Part shown: in pieces, positions 39,697-48,347 of the stretch
How positions within the stretch are numbered: the stretch's first letter is position 1
How the letters are laid out: the number at the start of each line of letters is the position of its first letter
Source: Halomontanus rarus
GTDB lineage: Archaea; Halobacteriota; Halobacteria; Halobacteriales; Natrialbaceae
Direction: 5' to 3'
Length of the DNA stretch: 64,000 nt
NCBI RefSeq assembly: GCF_017357405.1
Contig: NZ_CP071597.1
Coordinates: forward strand, 3,720,001-3,784,000
The notes under the pieces: generated by a model
The model's input: only the letters and a program-made list of their open reading frames with translations
Told to the model about the DNA's origin: nothing
The model's database searches: none
Program-made: the position numbers and the translations under genes

Positions 39697-41013
39697 ATGG
39701 AACCTTTGACGAGCCGACGGCGGTTCCTGACGATCGCCGCGGTCGGCACGACGGGATTGGCCGGGTGTGCATCGATGTCGCGATCGTCCGCCGGCAGCGT
39801 CGAGTCGAACGCAGTCGCACAGATACCGGAGACGGTCGGCCTCGAGGCGATACTCGACGGATTGCAGGCGCCACTGGCCGTCGAATTCGCACCCGACGCG
39901 GACCGACGGTACGTCGCGGAGCGCGACGGTCGCATCCTGTGTCACGAGTCCGACGGGTTGCGGGACGAACCCGTGCTCGACCTGCGCGAGACGATCGAGA
40001 CCGGGGGAGAACGAGGGTTACTGGGAGTGGCGTTACACCCGAACTTCGCCGACAACCGCCGACTGTTCGTCCGCTACAGCGGTCCGCTTCGGTCGGGAAT
40101 GCCCGAGGAGTACAGCCACACGTTCGTCTTGGCCGAATTCGAGGTGACCGACGACGGGACGCGAGCGCGACCGGAGTCCGAACGGTCGATCCTCGAGATT
40201 CCACAGCCGCGGGACCTTCACAACGCGGGCGATCTCGCGTTCGGCCCCGACGGGTTCCTCTACGTCCCGGTCGGTGATAGCGGCGCGTCACCCGAAACGG
40301 GTTGGCAGGGTCCCGGCGGTGGCGGATACGGTCAGAACGTAACCGAGACGCTGCTGGGGAGCCTCCTGCGTCTCGATGTGGATGTCGACGTCGAGGAGCG
40401 GTCGGACGGGCGGGCCTACGCCGTGCCCGAGGACAACCCGCTCGTCGGTCGCGAGGGCCTCGACGAATACTACGCGTGGGGGTTTCGAAATCCCTGGCGG
40501 CTCTCGTTCGACGGCGACGACTGCTACGTCGCCGACGTCGGCCAAAGCAGCTACGAAGAGGTGAACCTCGTCGAAAAAGGCGGCAATTACGGCTGGAACG
40601 TCAGGGAGGGCACCCACTGTTTCAACGCCGAGGACTGTCCCGACGAGACGCCGTCGGACGTTCGCGGCGGCGAACCGCTTCTCGATCCGATCGTCGAGTA
40701 TCCACACGAGACGAACGAGGATGACCCCGTCAGCGGCGTCTCCGTCATCGGCGGCTCCGTCTACCGCGGATCTACGATGCCGGACTTGGACGGGATCTAC
40801 GTCTTCGGTGACTTCCTGCCGGAGGGGCGATTGTTCGCCGCCGCTCGTCCCGACGGCGACGAACTGTGGCCGACCGCCGCCCTCGAACTCGAGGACGAAG
40901 GGGCGCTCACGCGAACGCTGTCGTTCGGCCGCGACGCCGACGGAGAGGTGTACGTGCTCGGATCCGGGGCCGACGGCGGCGGCCTCTTTCGCGTCGTCCC
41001 GGCCGCTGACTGA
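39697..41013 (+). CDS. PQQ-dependent sugar dehydrogenase, Tat lipoprotein
   Basis: A 438-residue six-bladed beta-propeller of the soluble quinoprotein glucose/sorbosone dehydrogenase type. The N-terminus is a twin-arginine signal (TSRRRFLTIAAVGTTGLAGC) with a lipobox at LAGC, so it is exported and lipid anchored. Conserved elements: GLQAPLAVEFAPD, TGGERGLLGVALHPNF, RDLHNAGDLAFGPDGFLYVPVGDSG, YAWGFRNPWRLSFDG, CYVADVGQSSYEEVNLVEKGGNYGWNVREG, and GGSVYRGSTMPDLDGIYVFGDF. Likely oxidises aldoses outside the cell and passes electrons to the chain; its PQQ dependence is inferred, as no pqq genes are in view. With gdh, gfcR and dgoD it makes this stretch rich in sugar oxidation. Confidence 0.9.
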   Translation: MEPLTSRRRFLTIAAVGTTGLAGCASMSRSSAGSVESNAVAQIPETVGLEAILDGLQAPLAVEFAPDADRRYVAERDGRILCHESDGLRDEPVLDLRETIETGGERGLLGVALHPNFADNRRLFVRYSGPLRSGMPEEYSHTFVLAEFEVTDDGTRARPESERSILEIPQPRDLHNAGDLAFGPDGFLYVPVGDSGASPETGWQGPGGGGYGQNVTETLLGSLLRLDVDVDVEERSDGRAYAVPEDNPLVGREGLDEYYAWGFRNPWRLSFDGDDCYVADVGQSSYEEVNLVEKGGNYGWNVREGTHCFNAEDCPDETPSDVRGGEPLLDPIVEYPHETNEDDPVSGVSVIGGSVYRGSTMPDLDGIYVFGDFLPEGRLFAAARPDGDELWPTAALELEDEGALTRTLSFGRDADGEVYVLGSGADGGGLFRVVPAAD

Positions 41014-41122
41014 GCGGAGACGGCCAGTCCGCGACCGTTTCTGGCGTTGGGAGACCGACGTCGCGCGGCAGCCGACGGTTGCAGGCAGTGGTGGCTTGTC
41101 GCCCAACGGTGCGTGTTCTTCT

Positions 41123-43102
41123 ATGACCCCATCGTTTACCGACGACGACCTCGAGAAGCGAGTCGAGAACGCGAACGGAGCGGTGGTCGGAACCGTGACG
41201 GCGGTCGAGGGTGATACCGCCCGCGTCGAGCCCAGCGCCGGCGTGATGGATTCGATCAGGGCCGCGCTCGGATGGGAGCGAGCCCACGAGGATACCGTGT
41301 TGATTTACGCGGACGCGATCGGCGAGCGCTCTGACGACGTGATCCGGCTCGAGGCGGACGGACCGACGCGAGCCGGACCGACAGCGGCCGTCGAGGAGTC
41401 GGATTCGGAGTCGGACGGAGAGTCCGCGCCGAACACCGGCCGTGACCGCCGTCCGGACGACCTCGAAACGGAGACTGGACTCGAGGCCGACACTACCACG
41501 GAGCCAGAACCGACTGGCGGCGACGGCCCCGACCCGCTCGAGGAGTCGGATTCGGAGTCAGACGGAGAGTCACCGCCAGAACCGGATGGGGAACCGGTCG
41601 ACGAGACGAGAGTCGTCGAGGGAATGGACGGGACGGGGGACCTCGAACCGGATTCGCACTCGGAATCCGATCGAGAATCGGAGTCGAGTGCGGCCGAGGC
41701 AGACAGCGCCGAAGTAACGGATCTCGGCGACGAGACTGCTGAGACTGACGAGAGGGATAAGAGAGGAGAGAGGGACCGAAGGGGCGAAAAGAACGAAGAC
41801 GAGCCACTGACCGCGACCGGGGAGACCCCCTTCACCGAGGAGACGAACGAAGCCGAATCACTGGACATCGAAGCGGCGATGGACGACGCGGAGCTGACGG
41901 ACGACTCCGCCGTCTCGGGCCCTGACGACGCGACCGCGGGGAACACGGCCGACGAGACGCATACCGATGCCGCCGCCGAACTGGATCCCGGTGTCGACGC
42001 CGATTCGCTCGAGCAGGCGAGTCGAACCGAGACGGAAGGGACAGCTGACGAAGGCGGTGAAAGAGACGAAGCGGTGCCGAACTCGGCCGACGAGCGGGAT
42101 TCGACCGACGAGGTGAGTCAGGGTATCGACACCGATTCGCTCGAGGAGGTGGGCGAAACCGGTCCCCGAGACGAGACTGCACCGTCGGACACGGGACCGG
42201 ATCCCGCGACCGAAGCGACGGATCCGGGCGTCGACGTCGACTCGCTCGAGGAGACGCGCGAGGAATCGGACCGCAGTTCGGCGAAGACGATCGATCCGGA
42301 GACTCTCGACGAGGGCCGTACGGATGCCGAACTGGGACTCGAGACCGCCGCCCGTCGGATCGGTCCGGAGATCGATCCCGGGACGGAGACGGTACGTCTC
42401 GCGAGCGAAAATGCGACGGACCGACGGGCGTCAGTCGGGGACGAGATCGAGGCGGAGAGTGAGGGGAGAACGCAGGATGGGGGGCGTGAACGGATCCCCG
42501 GCCACGCAGCGTCACCCGTCGCAGCCACGTTCGCCACCCAGAGAACGGCGATCGAGCAGGGACAGCAGGTGATCGAGCGGGGAATGGACGCGAACCGACG
42601 GATCGCACGGACCACCCTCGAGGGGCAGGCCAAGATCCAGCGCCAGAGTCTCGAAGTCTTTCGGGCGGCGACCACCGGTTACGTCGAGGCCATCGCTACG
42701 ACGATGAGTGCAGCGGGCAATCGCGGATCGGCCGGTGACCGACCCGACGACGAGCAGTCCACCCGGCGACTTCGGGACCACCTCGAACGACTCCAGGAGC
42801 TTCAGGATCGACTCGACGAACAGGTCGATATCGATCACCGCCACGAACGGACCGCGGACCTGCTCGAGGAACAACTCGAGCAGGTCGACCGAATTCAGCG
42901 GGAGCTGTCCGCCGACGCGGACCGACTCGAACTCGAGTTCGTCGGCGGGCTCGACTCGATGTATCGTGCACGCCTCGAGGCGGCGGCGATCGCGTCTCTC
43001 GAGGAACTCGCTCGAGCCGACGCCGAGACGGTCGCCGAGGCCGCCGACGTGACCGAAAAACGCGCCGAAGGATGGATCGAGCAGGCCGAGGTCCGCGTCT
43101 GA
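41123..43102 (+). CDS. Barrel / acidic linker / phasin-like / helix-hairpin-helix protein
   Basis: A 659-residue mosaic. Residues 1-80 form a small beta-barrel-like domain (EKRVENANGAVVGTVTAVEG, then DTVLIYADAIGE) of the PRC-barrel kind. Residues 85-460 are an acidic, disordered linker with three GxDxDSLE repeats (290, 334, 369) and a TIDPETLDE variant. Residues 468-532 (ATQRTAIEQGQQVIERGMDA then QRQSLEVFRAATTGYVEAI) closely follow the phasin pattern known from polyhydroxyalkanoate granule proteins. Residues 545-605 are a coiled coil; 611-659 is a C-terminal helix-hairpin-helix (SLEELARADAETVAEAADVTEKRAEGWIEQA). Function unknown; granule-surface or nucleoid association is inference. It faces the AAA ATPase gene convergently. 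Confidence 0.75.
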   Translation: MTPSFTDDDLEKRVENANGAVVGTVTAVEGDTARVEPSAGVMDSIRAALGWERAHEDTVLIYADAIGERSDDVIRLEADGPTRAGPTAAVEESDSESDGESAPNTGRDRRPDDLETETGLEADTTTEPEPTGGDGPDPLEESDSESDGESPPEPDGEPVDETRVVEGMDGTGDLEPDSHSESDRESESSAAEADSAEVTDLGDETAETDERDKRGERDRRGEKNEDEPLTATGETPFTEETNEAESLDIEAAMDDAELTDDSAVSGPDDATAGNTADETHTDAAAELDPGVDADSLEQASRTETEGTADEGGERDEAVPNSADERDSTDEVSQGIDTDSLEEVGETGPRDETAPSDTGPDPATEATDPGVDVDSLEETREESDRSSAKTIDPETLDEGRTDAELGLETAARRIGPEIDPGTETVRLASENATDRRASVGDEIEAESEGRTQDGGRERIPGHAASPVAATFATQRTAIEQGQQVIERGMDANRRIARTTLEGQAKIQRQSLEVFRAATTGYVEAIATTMSAAGNRGSAGDRPDDEQSTRRLRDHLERLQELQDRLDEQVDIDHRHERTADLLEEQLEQVDRIQRELSADADRLELEFVGGLDSMYRARLEAAAIASLEELARADAETVAEAADVTEKRAEGWIEQAEVRV

Positions 43103-43103
43103 A

Positions 43104-43140
43104 CGTCGTCGTCGTCGTCATCGTCATCGTCGTCCGTCGT
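43104..43140. repeat. GTC/ATC trinucleotide repeat between convergent genes
   Basis: A (GTC)n(ATC) run of about 37 bp immediately after the stop of the 659-aa gene. It is non-coding and may arise from slippage. Confidence 0.5.
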
Positions 43141-43260
43141 GAGTGGTGTGGCAGGTCGAAACGGAAGCCACGGCAGAGAGGTCGATGGTGGTACCGGTGT
43201 CGGTACCATGGTCGACGGAGGAAGAGGAGGAGAGGGAGGAGACGACTCGCGATTGACTAC

Positions 43261-45831
43261 TCACTCGTACCAGACTGCCGATCGGTCCCGCTTCCGTTGC
43301 TGGCCGCGTCCTCCTTCGTTTCCCTCCCCATCGGCCCCTCGGTCCCAGCCGTCGAGACTCGAGGTCGTCTCTGCCACCGCTTCGAGGAGGTGACGTTCGC
43401 GCACTCGATCACTGGCACCCATCGCGCGGCGGGCGGCGTTGTCCGCGAGCAGCGCGAGGTCGCTCCCGGCGTAGCCGGCGGTGTGTTCGACGACGGTATC
43501 CCACTCGATTCCGTCGGCGACCGGTCGGTCCGCGAGGTGAACCGCGAGAATCTCTCGTCGGGCGTCAGCGTCCGGCGGGCCGACCTCGATGCGCTCGTCG
43601 AATCTGCCGGAGCGAACGACCGCACCGTCGACGTCCGCGAGCAGGTTCGTCGCGGCGAGGACGACGACGTCCGACGGGAGCGCCTCGAGTTCCGCCAGAA
43701 GCTGGTTGACCATCTGTCGTTGGCTCTGGTTCGAGCCACCCGACCGTCCGGCGGCGATGGCGTCGATCTCGTCGAGAAAGCAGACGATCGGGGCGTTCGC
43801 GCGGGCGATCTCGAACAGATCCGCGACGTTCTGTGCGGGCTTACCCATCCACTTGCTCGTCAGGTCCGCGGGAGACACCTCGAGGAACGCGTACTCGAGT
43901 TCGCCGGCCAGCGCGCCCGCGACGTGTGTCTTGCCACAGCCGGGTGGCCCGTACAGGAGCACGCCGTTCGTCGTCGAGAGACCGTACTCCGCGTAGCGGT
44001 CGGCGTGCTCGAGCGGATCGACGACGGTCTCGCGCAGTCGCGATTTCAGCCCGTCCATTCCGCCGACGTCGGCGAAGGAACGGCCGACGTCGGCGGTCAC
44101 CAGCGATCGGGCGTTCAGATCGACGTCGTCGGGCTGGGTGATCGTCTTCCCACCACCGAGCGCGCTTCCGCCCCAGTCGGGTACGCTCGAGTCGGTGTCG
44201 TCGAGGGCAGCCGAGAGGTGAGCCGTCGAGATCCGTTCGCCCGCACGCAGCGCGCGTCGAGCGCCCTCCTCGGCGACGTACTCGAGATCCGACGACGCGT
44301 ACCCCGCCGACGCGTCGACGAGCGAGTCGAGGTCGAGATCGTCTGCCAGCGGCCGCCCCTCGAGGTGGATCTCGAGGATTTCGTGGCGTGCCTCGGCGTC
44401 CGGCGGTGGAACCTCGATCCGTTCGTCGAAGCGGCCCGTCCGGAGGATGGCGTCGTCGACGTCGTCGATCAGGTTCGTCGCCGCCAACACCAGCACGTCC
44501 TCGCCGACGTCCTCGAGCTCGGTCAGCAACTGGTTGACCATCTGGCGTTCGCTGGTGCTCCCGTCGTTCTCGCGAGCGCCCGCGAGCGCGTCGATTTCGT
44601 CGAGAAAGAGCACGCACGGCCGGTTCGCGCGAGCGATCTCGAAAATTTCCTGGACGTTCTCGGCGGGTTTGCCCATGTACTTGCTCGCCAGGTCCGCCGG
44701 CGAAACGGAGAGGAAGGCGTACTCGAGTTCGCCGGCGACGGCGCCGGCGACGTAGGTCTTCCCGCAGCCTGGCGGCCCGTACAACAGGACGCCGGAGACG
44801 GGATCGAGCCCGTAGGCCTCGTACTCCGCGGGTCGTTCGACGGGGCCGAGAACCGACCGCCGGAGCCGGGACTCGAGGTCGGCCATGCCGCCGACGTCGG
44901 CGAACGAGCGGTCCGGGCTGGGATCGACGAGCGCGTCGGCCTCGAGGTCGACACCCTCGGGTTGGATCGGGGCGTTGGAGGGGTCGTCGACGGTCGGTGA
45001 GCCGGACTTCGAGTTTCGCTCGCCGGCTCGATCCGAATCGGGTCCGTCGGTCGACGACTCGCCCGTATCGCCCGCGCCGGCGGCCCCCTCGGAGACGGTC
45101 ACCCGCTGTCGGATCGCCGCGTGAGCGTAGGTCGCCAGTCGACTGGTATCCTCGCGGACGAACGACGCGAGCCAACTGTGACTCGCCGCGTCGTCTACCG
45201 CCTCCTCCCGATCCCGGACGACGCCGATGAGATCCCGGTCGTCGGGTCGCTCGACCTCGACGACCCAGAACGGCAGGTAACACCGCGTCGCGTCGGTCAC
45301 CGATTCGAACGCCGTGGGCTCGAAATCGGCCGGCAGGTCGAACGTATCGAAGAGTCGGTTACGGAAGGACGCGGTCATCGAGCCCGGATCGTCGAACCGG
45401 TCGGACTCGCGAACGTCGGCGAGTCGTTCGGGGATCAACGCCGCGGCTCGGTCGTTCGAGACCCGAAAGTCGAGCAGGACGGACCGCCCCAGTCCCCCGC
45501 GGTCGCGCCCGAAGTCGTAGCCGACCGTCGAAATCGGCTCGAGTTCGGCGGCGCTCTCGCGATACTGCTGGAGCGGTTCGTGATTGTTCGCCCAGAGTCC
45601 GTCGAGGAGAACTGTCACGTGCTCGCTGTCGTCTCCCCAGAGCAATCGTCGCTCGCTTTCGTAGGCGACGGTCACTCGAAACACCGGGTAGAACACTCGG
45701 TGGAGACGCGTCACCGCCGCGGTCGGTCCCACTTTGCGGGCCGCGAACTCCTCGAGTGCGTGTCTGATCGCCCCCTCGTCGGGCAGCGTCCGGTCGACGG
45801 CGATGCGCTCCGGTAGCATCCTACCGACCAC
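43261..45831 (-). CDS. Two-ring AAA+ ATPase with an unusual N-domain
   Basis: An 856-residue Cdc48/VAT-like protein. D1: GPPGCGKT at 352-359, aromatic pore loop KYMGK (384-388), Walker B VLFLDEID (407-414), sensor region LAATNLIDDVDDAILRTGRFDE. D2: GPPGCGKT 628-635, pore loop KWMGK (660-664), Walker B VCFLDEID (683-690), RSGRFDERIEV. Both rings look catalytically complete. The N-terminal 250 residues are not the Cdc48/VAT double-psi barrel domain: VFYPVFRVTVAYESERRLLWGD and CYLPFWVVEVERPDDRDLIG suggest two beta-rich substrate-binding modules I cannot name. It probably unfolds or remodels a specific protein or assembly. Convergent with the phasin-like gene. Confidence 0.92.
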   Translation of the reverse strand: MVGRMLPERIAVDRTLPDEGAIRHALEEFAARKVGPTAAVTRLHRVFYPVFRVTVAYESERRLLWGDDSEHVTVLLDGLWANNHEPLQQYRESAAELEPISTVGYDFGRDRGGLGRSVLLDFRVSNDRAAALIPERLADVRESDRFDDPGSMTASFRNRLFDTFDLPADFEPTAFESVTDATRCYLPFWVVEVERPDDRDLIGVVRDREEAVDDAASHSWLASFVREDTSRLATYAHAAIRQRVTVSEGAAGAGDTGESSTDGPDSDRAGERNSKSGSPTVDDPSNAPIQPEGVDLEADALVDPSPDRSFADVGGMADLESRLRRSVLGPVERPAEYEAYGLDPVSGVLLYGPPGCGKTYVAGAVAGELEYAFLSVSPADLASKYMGKPAENVQEIFEIARANRPCVLFLDEIDALAGARENDGSTSERQMVNQLLTELEDVGEDVLVLAATNLIDDVDDAILRTGRFDERIEVPPPDAEARHEILEIHLEGRPLADDLDLDSLVDASAGYASSDLEYVAEEGARRALRAGERISTAHLSAALDDTDSSVPDWGGSALGGGKTITQPDDVDLNARSLVTADVGRSFADVGGMDGLKSRLRETVVDPLEHADRYAEYGLSTTNGVLLYGPPGCGKTHVAGALAGELEYAFLEVSPADLTSKWMGKPAQNVADLFEIARANAPIVCFLDEIDAIAAGRSGGSNQSQRQMVNQLLAELEALPSDVVVLAATNLLADVDGAVVRSGRFDERIEVGPPDADARREILAVHLADRPVADGIEWDTVVEHTAGYAGSDLALLADNAARRAMGASDRVRERHLLEAVAETTSSLDGWDRGADGEGNEGGRGQQRKRDRSAVWYE

Positions 45832-46056
45832 CTCGTCGGTCCCGTCCTCGAGACGAATCGTCGATCATGCCAGTCCGATTCGGACGATGACATGTGTTTG
45901 TTTCTATTCGTCGTCTTCGAGGGGAACGCAGTCGTTCTCGAGCGGTGAACGGGACCGAATCGCTTACGGCGGCGGCCATCGATCGTCTCGAGTGCCGACA
46001 GCCTTTTCCGCCGCCCCAAACGATTTAACGCTGGTAATTATATCTAATTACACGCT

Positions 46057-47028
46057 ATGAGCGAGAACTTCCCAGAGTACGTCGACGTCGACTACGAGGA
46101 CGGCGACGACGAAGACCCGGCGGACTATCCGCACATCAACGACAAGATCGAGAAGGCGATCGAGGTCACCCACAAGGGCCTCACGGAGTACGAGAATCCG
46201 GCCGTGATGTGGACCGGCGGCAAGGACTCCACGCTCACGCTCTACTTCGTCAAGGAGGTCGCCGAGAAGTACGACCTCGACCTCCCGACTGCGATCTTCA
46301 TCGACCACTACCAGCACTTCGACGAGATCCACGACTTCGTCGACCGCTGGGCCGACGAGTGGGACCTCGAGGTCGTCTACGCGCGCAACGAGGACATCGG
46401 CGAGTACGTCGAGGAGAACGACCTCGAACCCGGCGACGACATCCCGATTTCGGAACTCTCCGAACACAATCGACACCACGTCGAGAACATTCTCGAGTAC
46501 GAGGAGGACAGCTTCCCGTTCCTGCTCGACACCTACGCCGGCAACCACCTGCTGAAGACGGTCGCGCTCAACGACGCCCTCGAGAGCAACGACGTCGACG
46601 GCGTCATCTCGGGCGTTCGCTGGGACGAACAGGAGGCCCGCGCCGACGAGACGTTCTTCTCGCCGCGTCACGACCCGGACATCTACCCGCCACACGACCG
46701 CATCCAGCCCATCCTGCACTTCGACGAAGCGGCCGTCTGGGAGGCTTTCTGGAACTTCGTCGTTCCGGACACCGTCGAGGCGTTCCCGGACGACGGCTAC
46801 GTTCCCGAAAGCGACGACGACCTGCCTAACGACCTCACGGAAGACGACATCCCGGTATCGCCGAAGTACTTCGCCGGCTTCCGCTCGCTCGGCAGCGAAG
46901 TCAGCACCGAAAAGAGCGACACCGAACCCGCCTGGTTGCAGGACCTCGAGGGAACGACCGAGCGCGCGGGCCGCGCCCAGGACAAAGAGGACCTGATGGA
47001 GCGCCTGCGCGATCTCGGCTACATGTAA
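46057..47028 (+). CDS. PP-loop protein, CysD/PAPS-reductase family
   Basis: A 323-residue N-type ATP pyrophosphatase. PP-loop VMWTGGKDSTLTL at 50-62, then AIFIDHYQHFDEIHDFV. The C-terminal part (FRSLGSEVSTEKSDTEPAW, then TERAGRAQDKEDLMERLRDLGYM) mirrors the end of sulfate adenylyltransferase subunit 2 (CysD), whose family end has SERxGRxxD-type residues. There is no catalytic cysteine of the PAPS/APS reductase kind. CysN, its normal GTPase partner, is not adjacent. An alternative is a haloarchaeal tRNA- or sulfur-modifying relative. Starts MSENFPEYVDVDYED after a TATA-like GATTTAACG at about 46022-46030. Confidence 0.8.
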   Translation: MSENFPEYVDVDYEDGDDEDPADYPHINDKIEKAIEVTHKGLTEYENPAVMWTGGKDSTLTLYFVKEVAEKYDLDLPTAIFIDHYQHFDEIHDFVDRWADEWDLEVVYARNEDIGEYVEENDLEPGDDIPISELSEHNRHHVENILEYEEDSFPFLLDTYAGNHLLKTVALNDALESNDVDGVISGVRWDEQEARADETFFSPRHDPDIYPPHDRIQPILHFDEAAVWEAFWNFVVPDTVEAFPDDGYVPESDDDLPNDLTEDDIPVSPKYFAGFRSLGSEVSTEKSDTEPAWLQDLEGTTERAGRAQDKEDLMERLRDLGYM

Positions 47029-47169
47029 CGTCGCCGTAATCGCACCGACTCGCTGACGAGCCGTTTTCACGTTCACTCCTCCTTCTACTTCCGGTTTCGA
47101 CGCTCGTCTTTCGTCCTCGAGCGGTTGCTCGATGCACGCGAGTCTCGGCCGCTCGAGACCGATCTCCGG

Positions 47170-47367
47170 TCAGTCGACCCTATCGAACTCGAGTTGGATC
47201 CCGACCAGTGTGGCGACGAAGAAGAGTGCGAGCACACAGAGAACGACGGATTCGGTCGTCCCTCCGACCGTCGCCTCGGTGAGTCCGCCGCCCCAGCCGG
47301 CGAGCAGGACGGCCAGTCCGGTTCCCGCCACGATCAGTATCAGAAGTCGATCACTCAGTTCACCCAT
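47170..47367 (-). CDS. Small two-helix membrane protein
   Basis: A 65-residue protein, MGELSDRLLILIVAGTGLAV then LLAGWGGGL, followed by a second helix (VVLCVLALFFVATLVGIQLEF). An upstream ATG at 47412 in the same frame would add 15 residues; the downstream one is preferred because it places the first helix near the start. No family recognised; clear hydrophobic pattern and coding bias. Confidence 0.55.
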   Translation of the reverse strand: MGELSDRLLILIVAGTGLAVLLAGWGGGLTEATVGGTTESVVLCVLALFFVATLVGIQLEFDRVD

Positions 47368-47500
47368 CGGCGGTCGGTTCGTCGGCTGACCGTACGAGCG
47401 GGCAGCCTGCATCGACAGTAATTCCGAAACGCGCCGGTACCGGTCGTCTGCGCTGTCAGAGTACCGATCGGTGCCAAAATCGAACGCAGTTTGCCGTGGG

Positions 47501-48250
47501 TTATCGGGACGGCCGAACCAGGTTCGCCAGCGCGACGACGATCCCGAGGAACCAGCCGATCGGGAACGAGAATGCGAACCACATCAGCGCGTAAGCGATT
47601 CCCTCGAGGTCGAACTGGTTACGGATGAATTCGTTGACGCCACCGATGAACAGGATCTCGTCGAGGACGTAGATCGCGATCTGCTCGCTGCCGTCGAAGA
47701 TCGTCGTCGCGAGCGTGGGGTGATAGAACGCGGCGACGACCGGCGGCAGGAAGACGCCGGTTACGGCGAAGGGGTACGCGAGAAATACCGTGAGTCCCCG
47801 GCCGCCGAACTTCGAGAAGGTCGCGGCCAGCGAAACCGAGAGCGTCGCGACGAGACTCGCCGCGGCGACGGCGATGAAGCCCTCGAAGGACAGTTGCAAG
47901 TGAGCGAGGACCGTCAGTCCACCCCAGACGAGGACCGCCAGTCCGGTCGCGCCGACGATCCCGAGTCGGGTCGCCGTCGAGTCGAGTTTGCCCGCGTAGA
48001 ACCGGGTCGCGAGACCGAGAACGGTCAGCGGATACAGGAAGACGATACCGAACGCGCCGAGCGCGCTCCAGGCGTAATATGCGAGTTTCTGTGGGAGGGT
48101 GTCGGGACGCCATTTGCCCATGACCGAGTGGCCGCGGCCGCGCTGTCGGGGGAAGACGATCTCCATCCACGCCCCGTACAACCGCGCGATGTCGACCTTT
48201 ACGGCGCCGACAATGCCGCCACCACCGCCACTACGTGCGCGGGTAGCCAT
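47501..48250 (-). CDS. Five-helix membrane protein
   Basis: A 249-residue protein: a basic cytoplasmic N-terminus (ATRARSGGGGGIVGAVKVDIARLYG) precedes helices near AYYAWSALGAFGIVFLYPLTVL, LGIVGATGLAVLVWGGLTVLA, FIAVAAASLVATLSVSLAATF, VFLAYPFAVTGVFLPPVVAAF and ALMWFAFSFPIGWFLGIVVALA. The Gly-rich N-terminal segment may be flexible. The ATG at 48250 (MATRAR) fits better than 48274. No family recognised. Confidence 0.65.
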   Translation of the reverse strand: MATRARSGGGGGIVGAVKVDIARLYGAWMEIVFPRQRGRGHSVMGKWRPDTLPQKLAYYAWSALGAFGIVFLYPLTVLGLATRFYAGKLDSTATRLGIVGATGLAVLVWGGLTVLAHLQLSFEGFIAVAAASLVATLSVSLAATFSKFGGRGLTVFLAYPFAVTGVFLPPVVAAFYHPTLATTIFDGSEQIAIYVLDEILFIGGVNEFIRNQFDLEGIAYALMWFAFSFPIGWFLGIVVALANLVRPSR

Positions 48251-48347
48251 ATCCACCTCACTCTCCCCGCCCACCGTTAACTTTCCGGCTTTTTGTCGTT
48301 CGCACAGACGCGGATCTCACCGAACTCGACTCGTCGCGGTCGGTCCG

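Noticed and set aside
40721..41122. Upstream extension of the 659-aa protein
   Set aside because: The frame is open further upstream but overlaps the PQQ dehydrogenase gene in another frame and has shadow-type composition; the ATG at 41123 begins a folded domain.
43104..43140. Trinucleotide run as part of a gene
   Set aside because: Lies after the stop of the 659-aa gene and has no coding continuation; listed only as a simple repeat.
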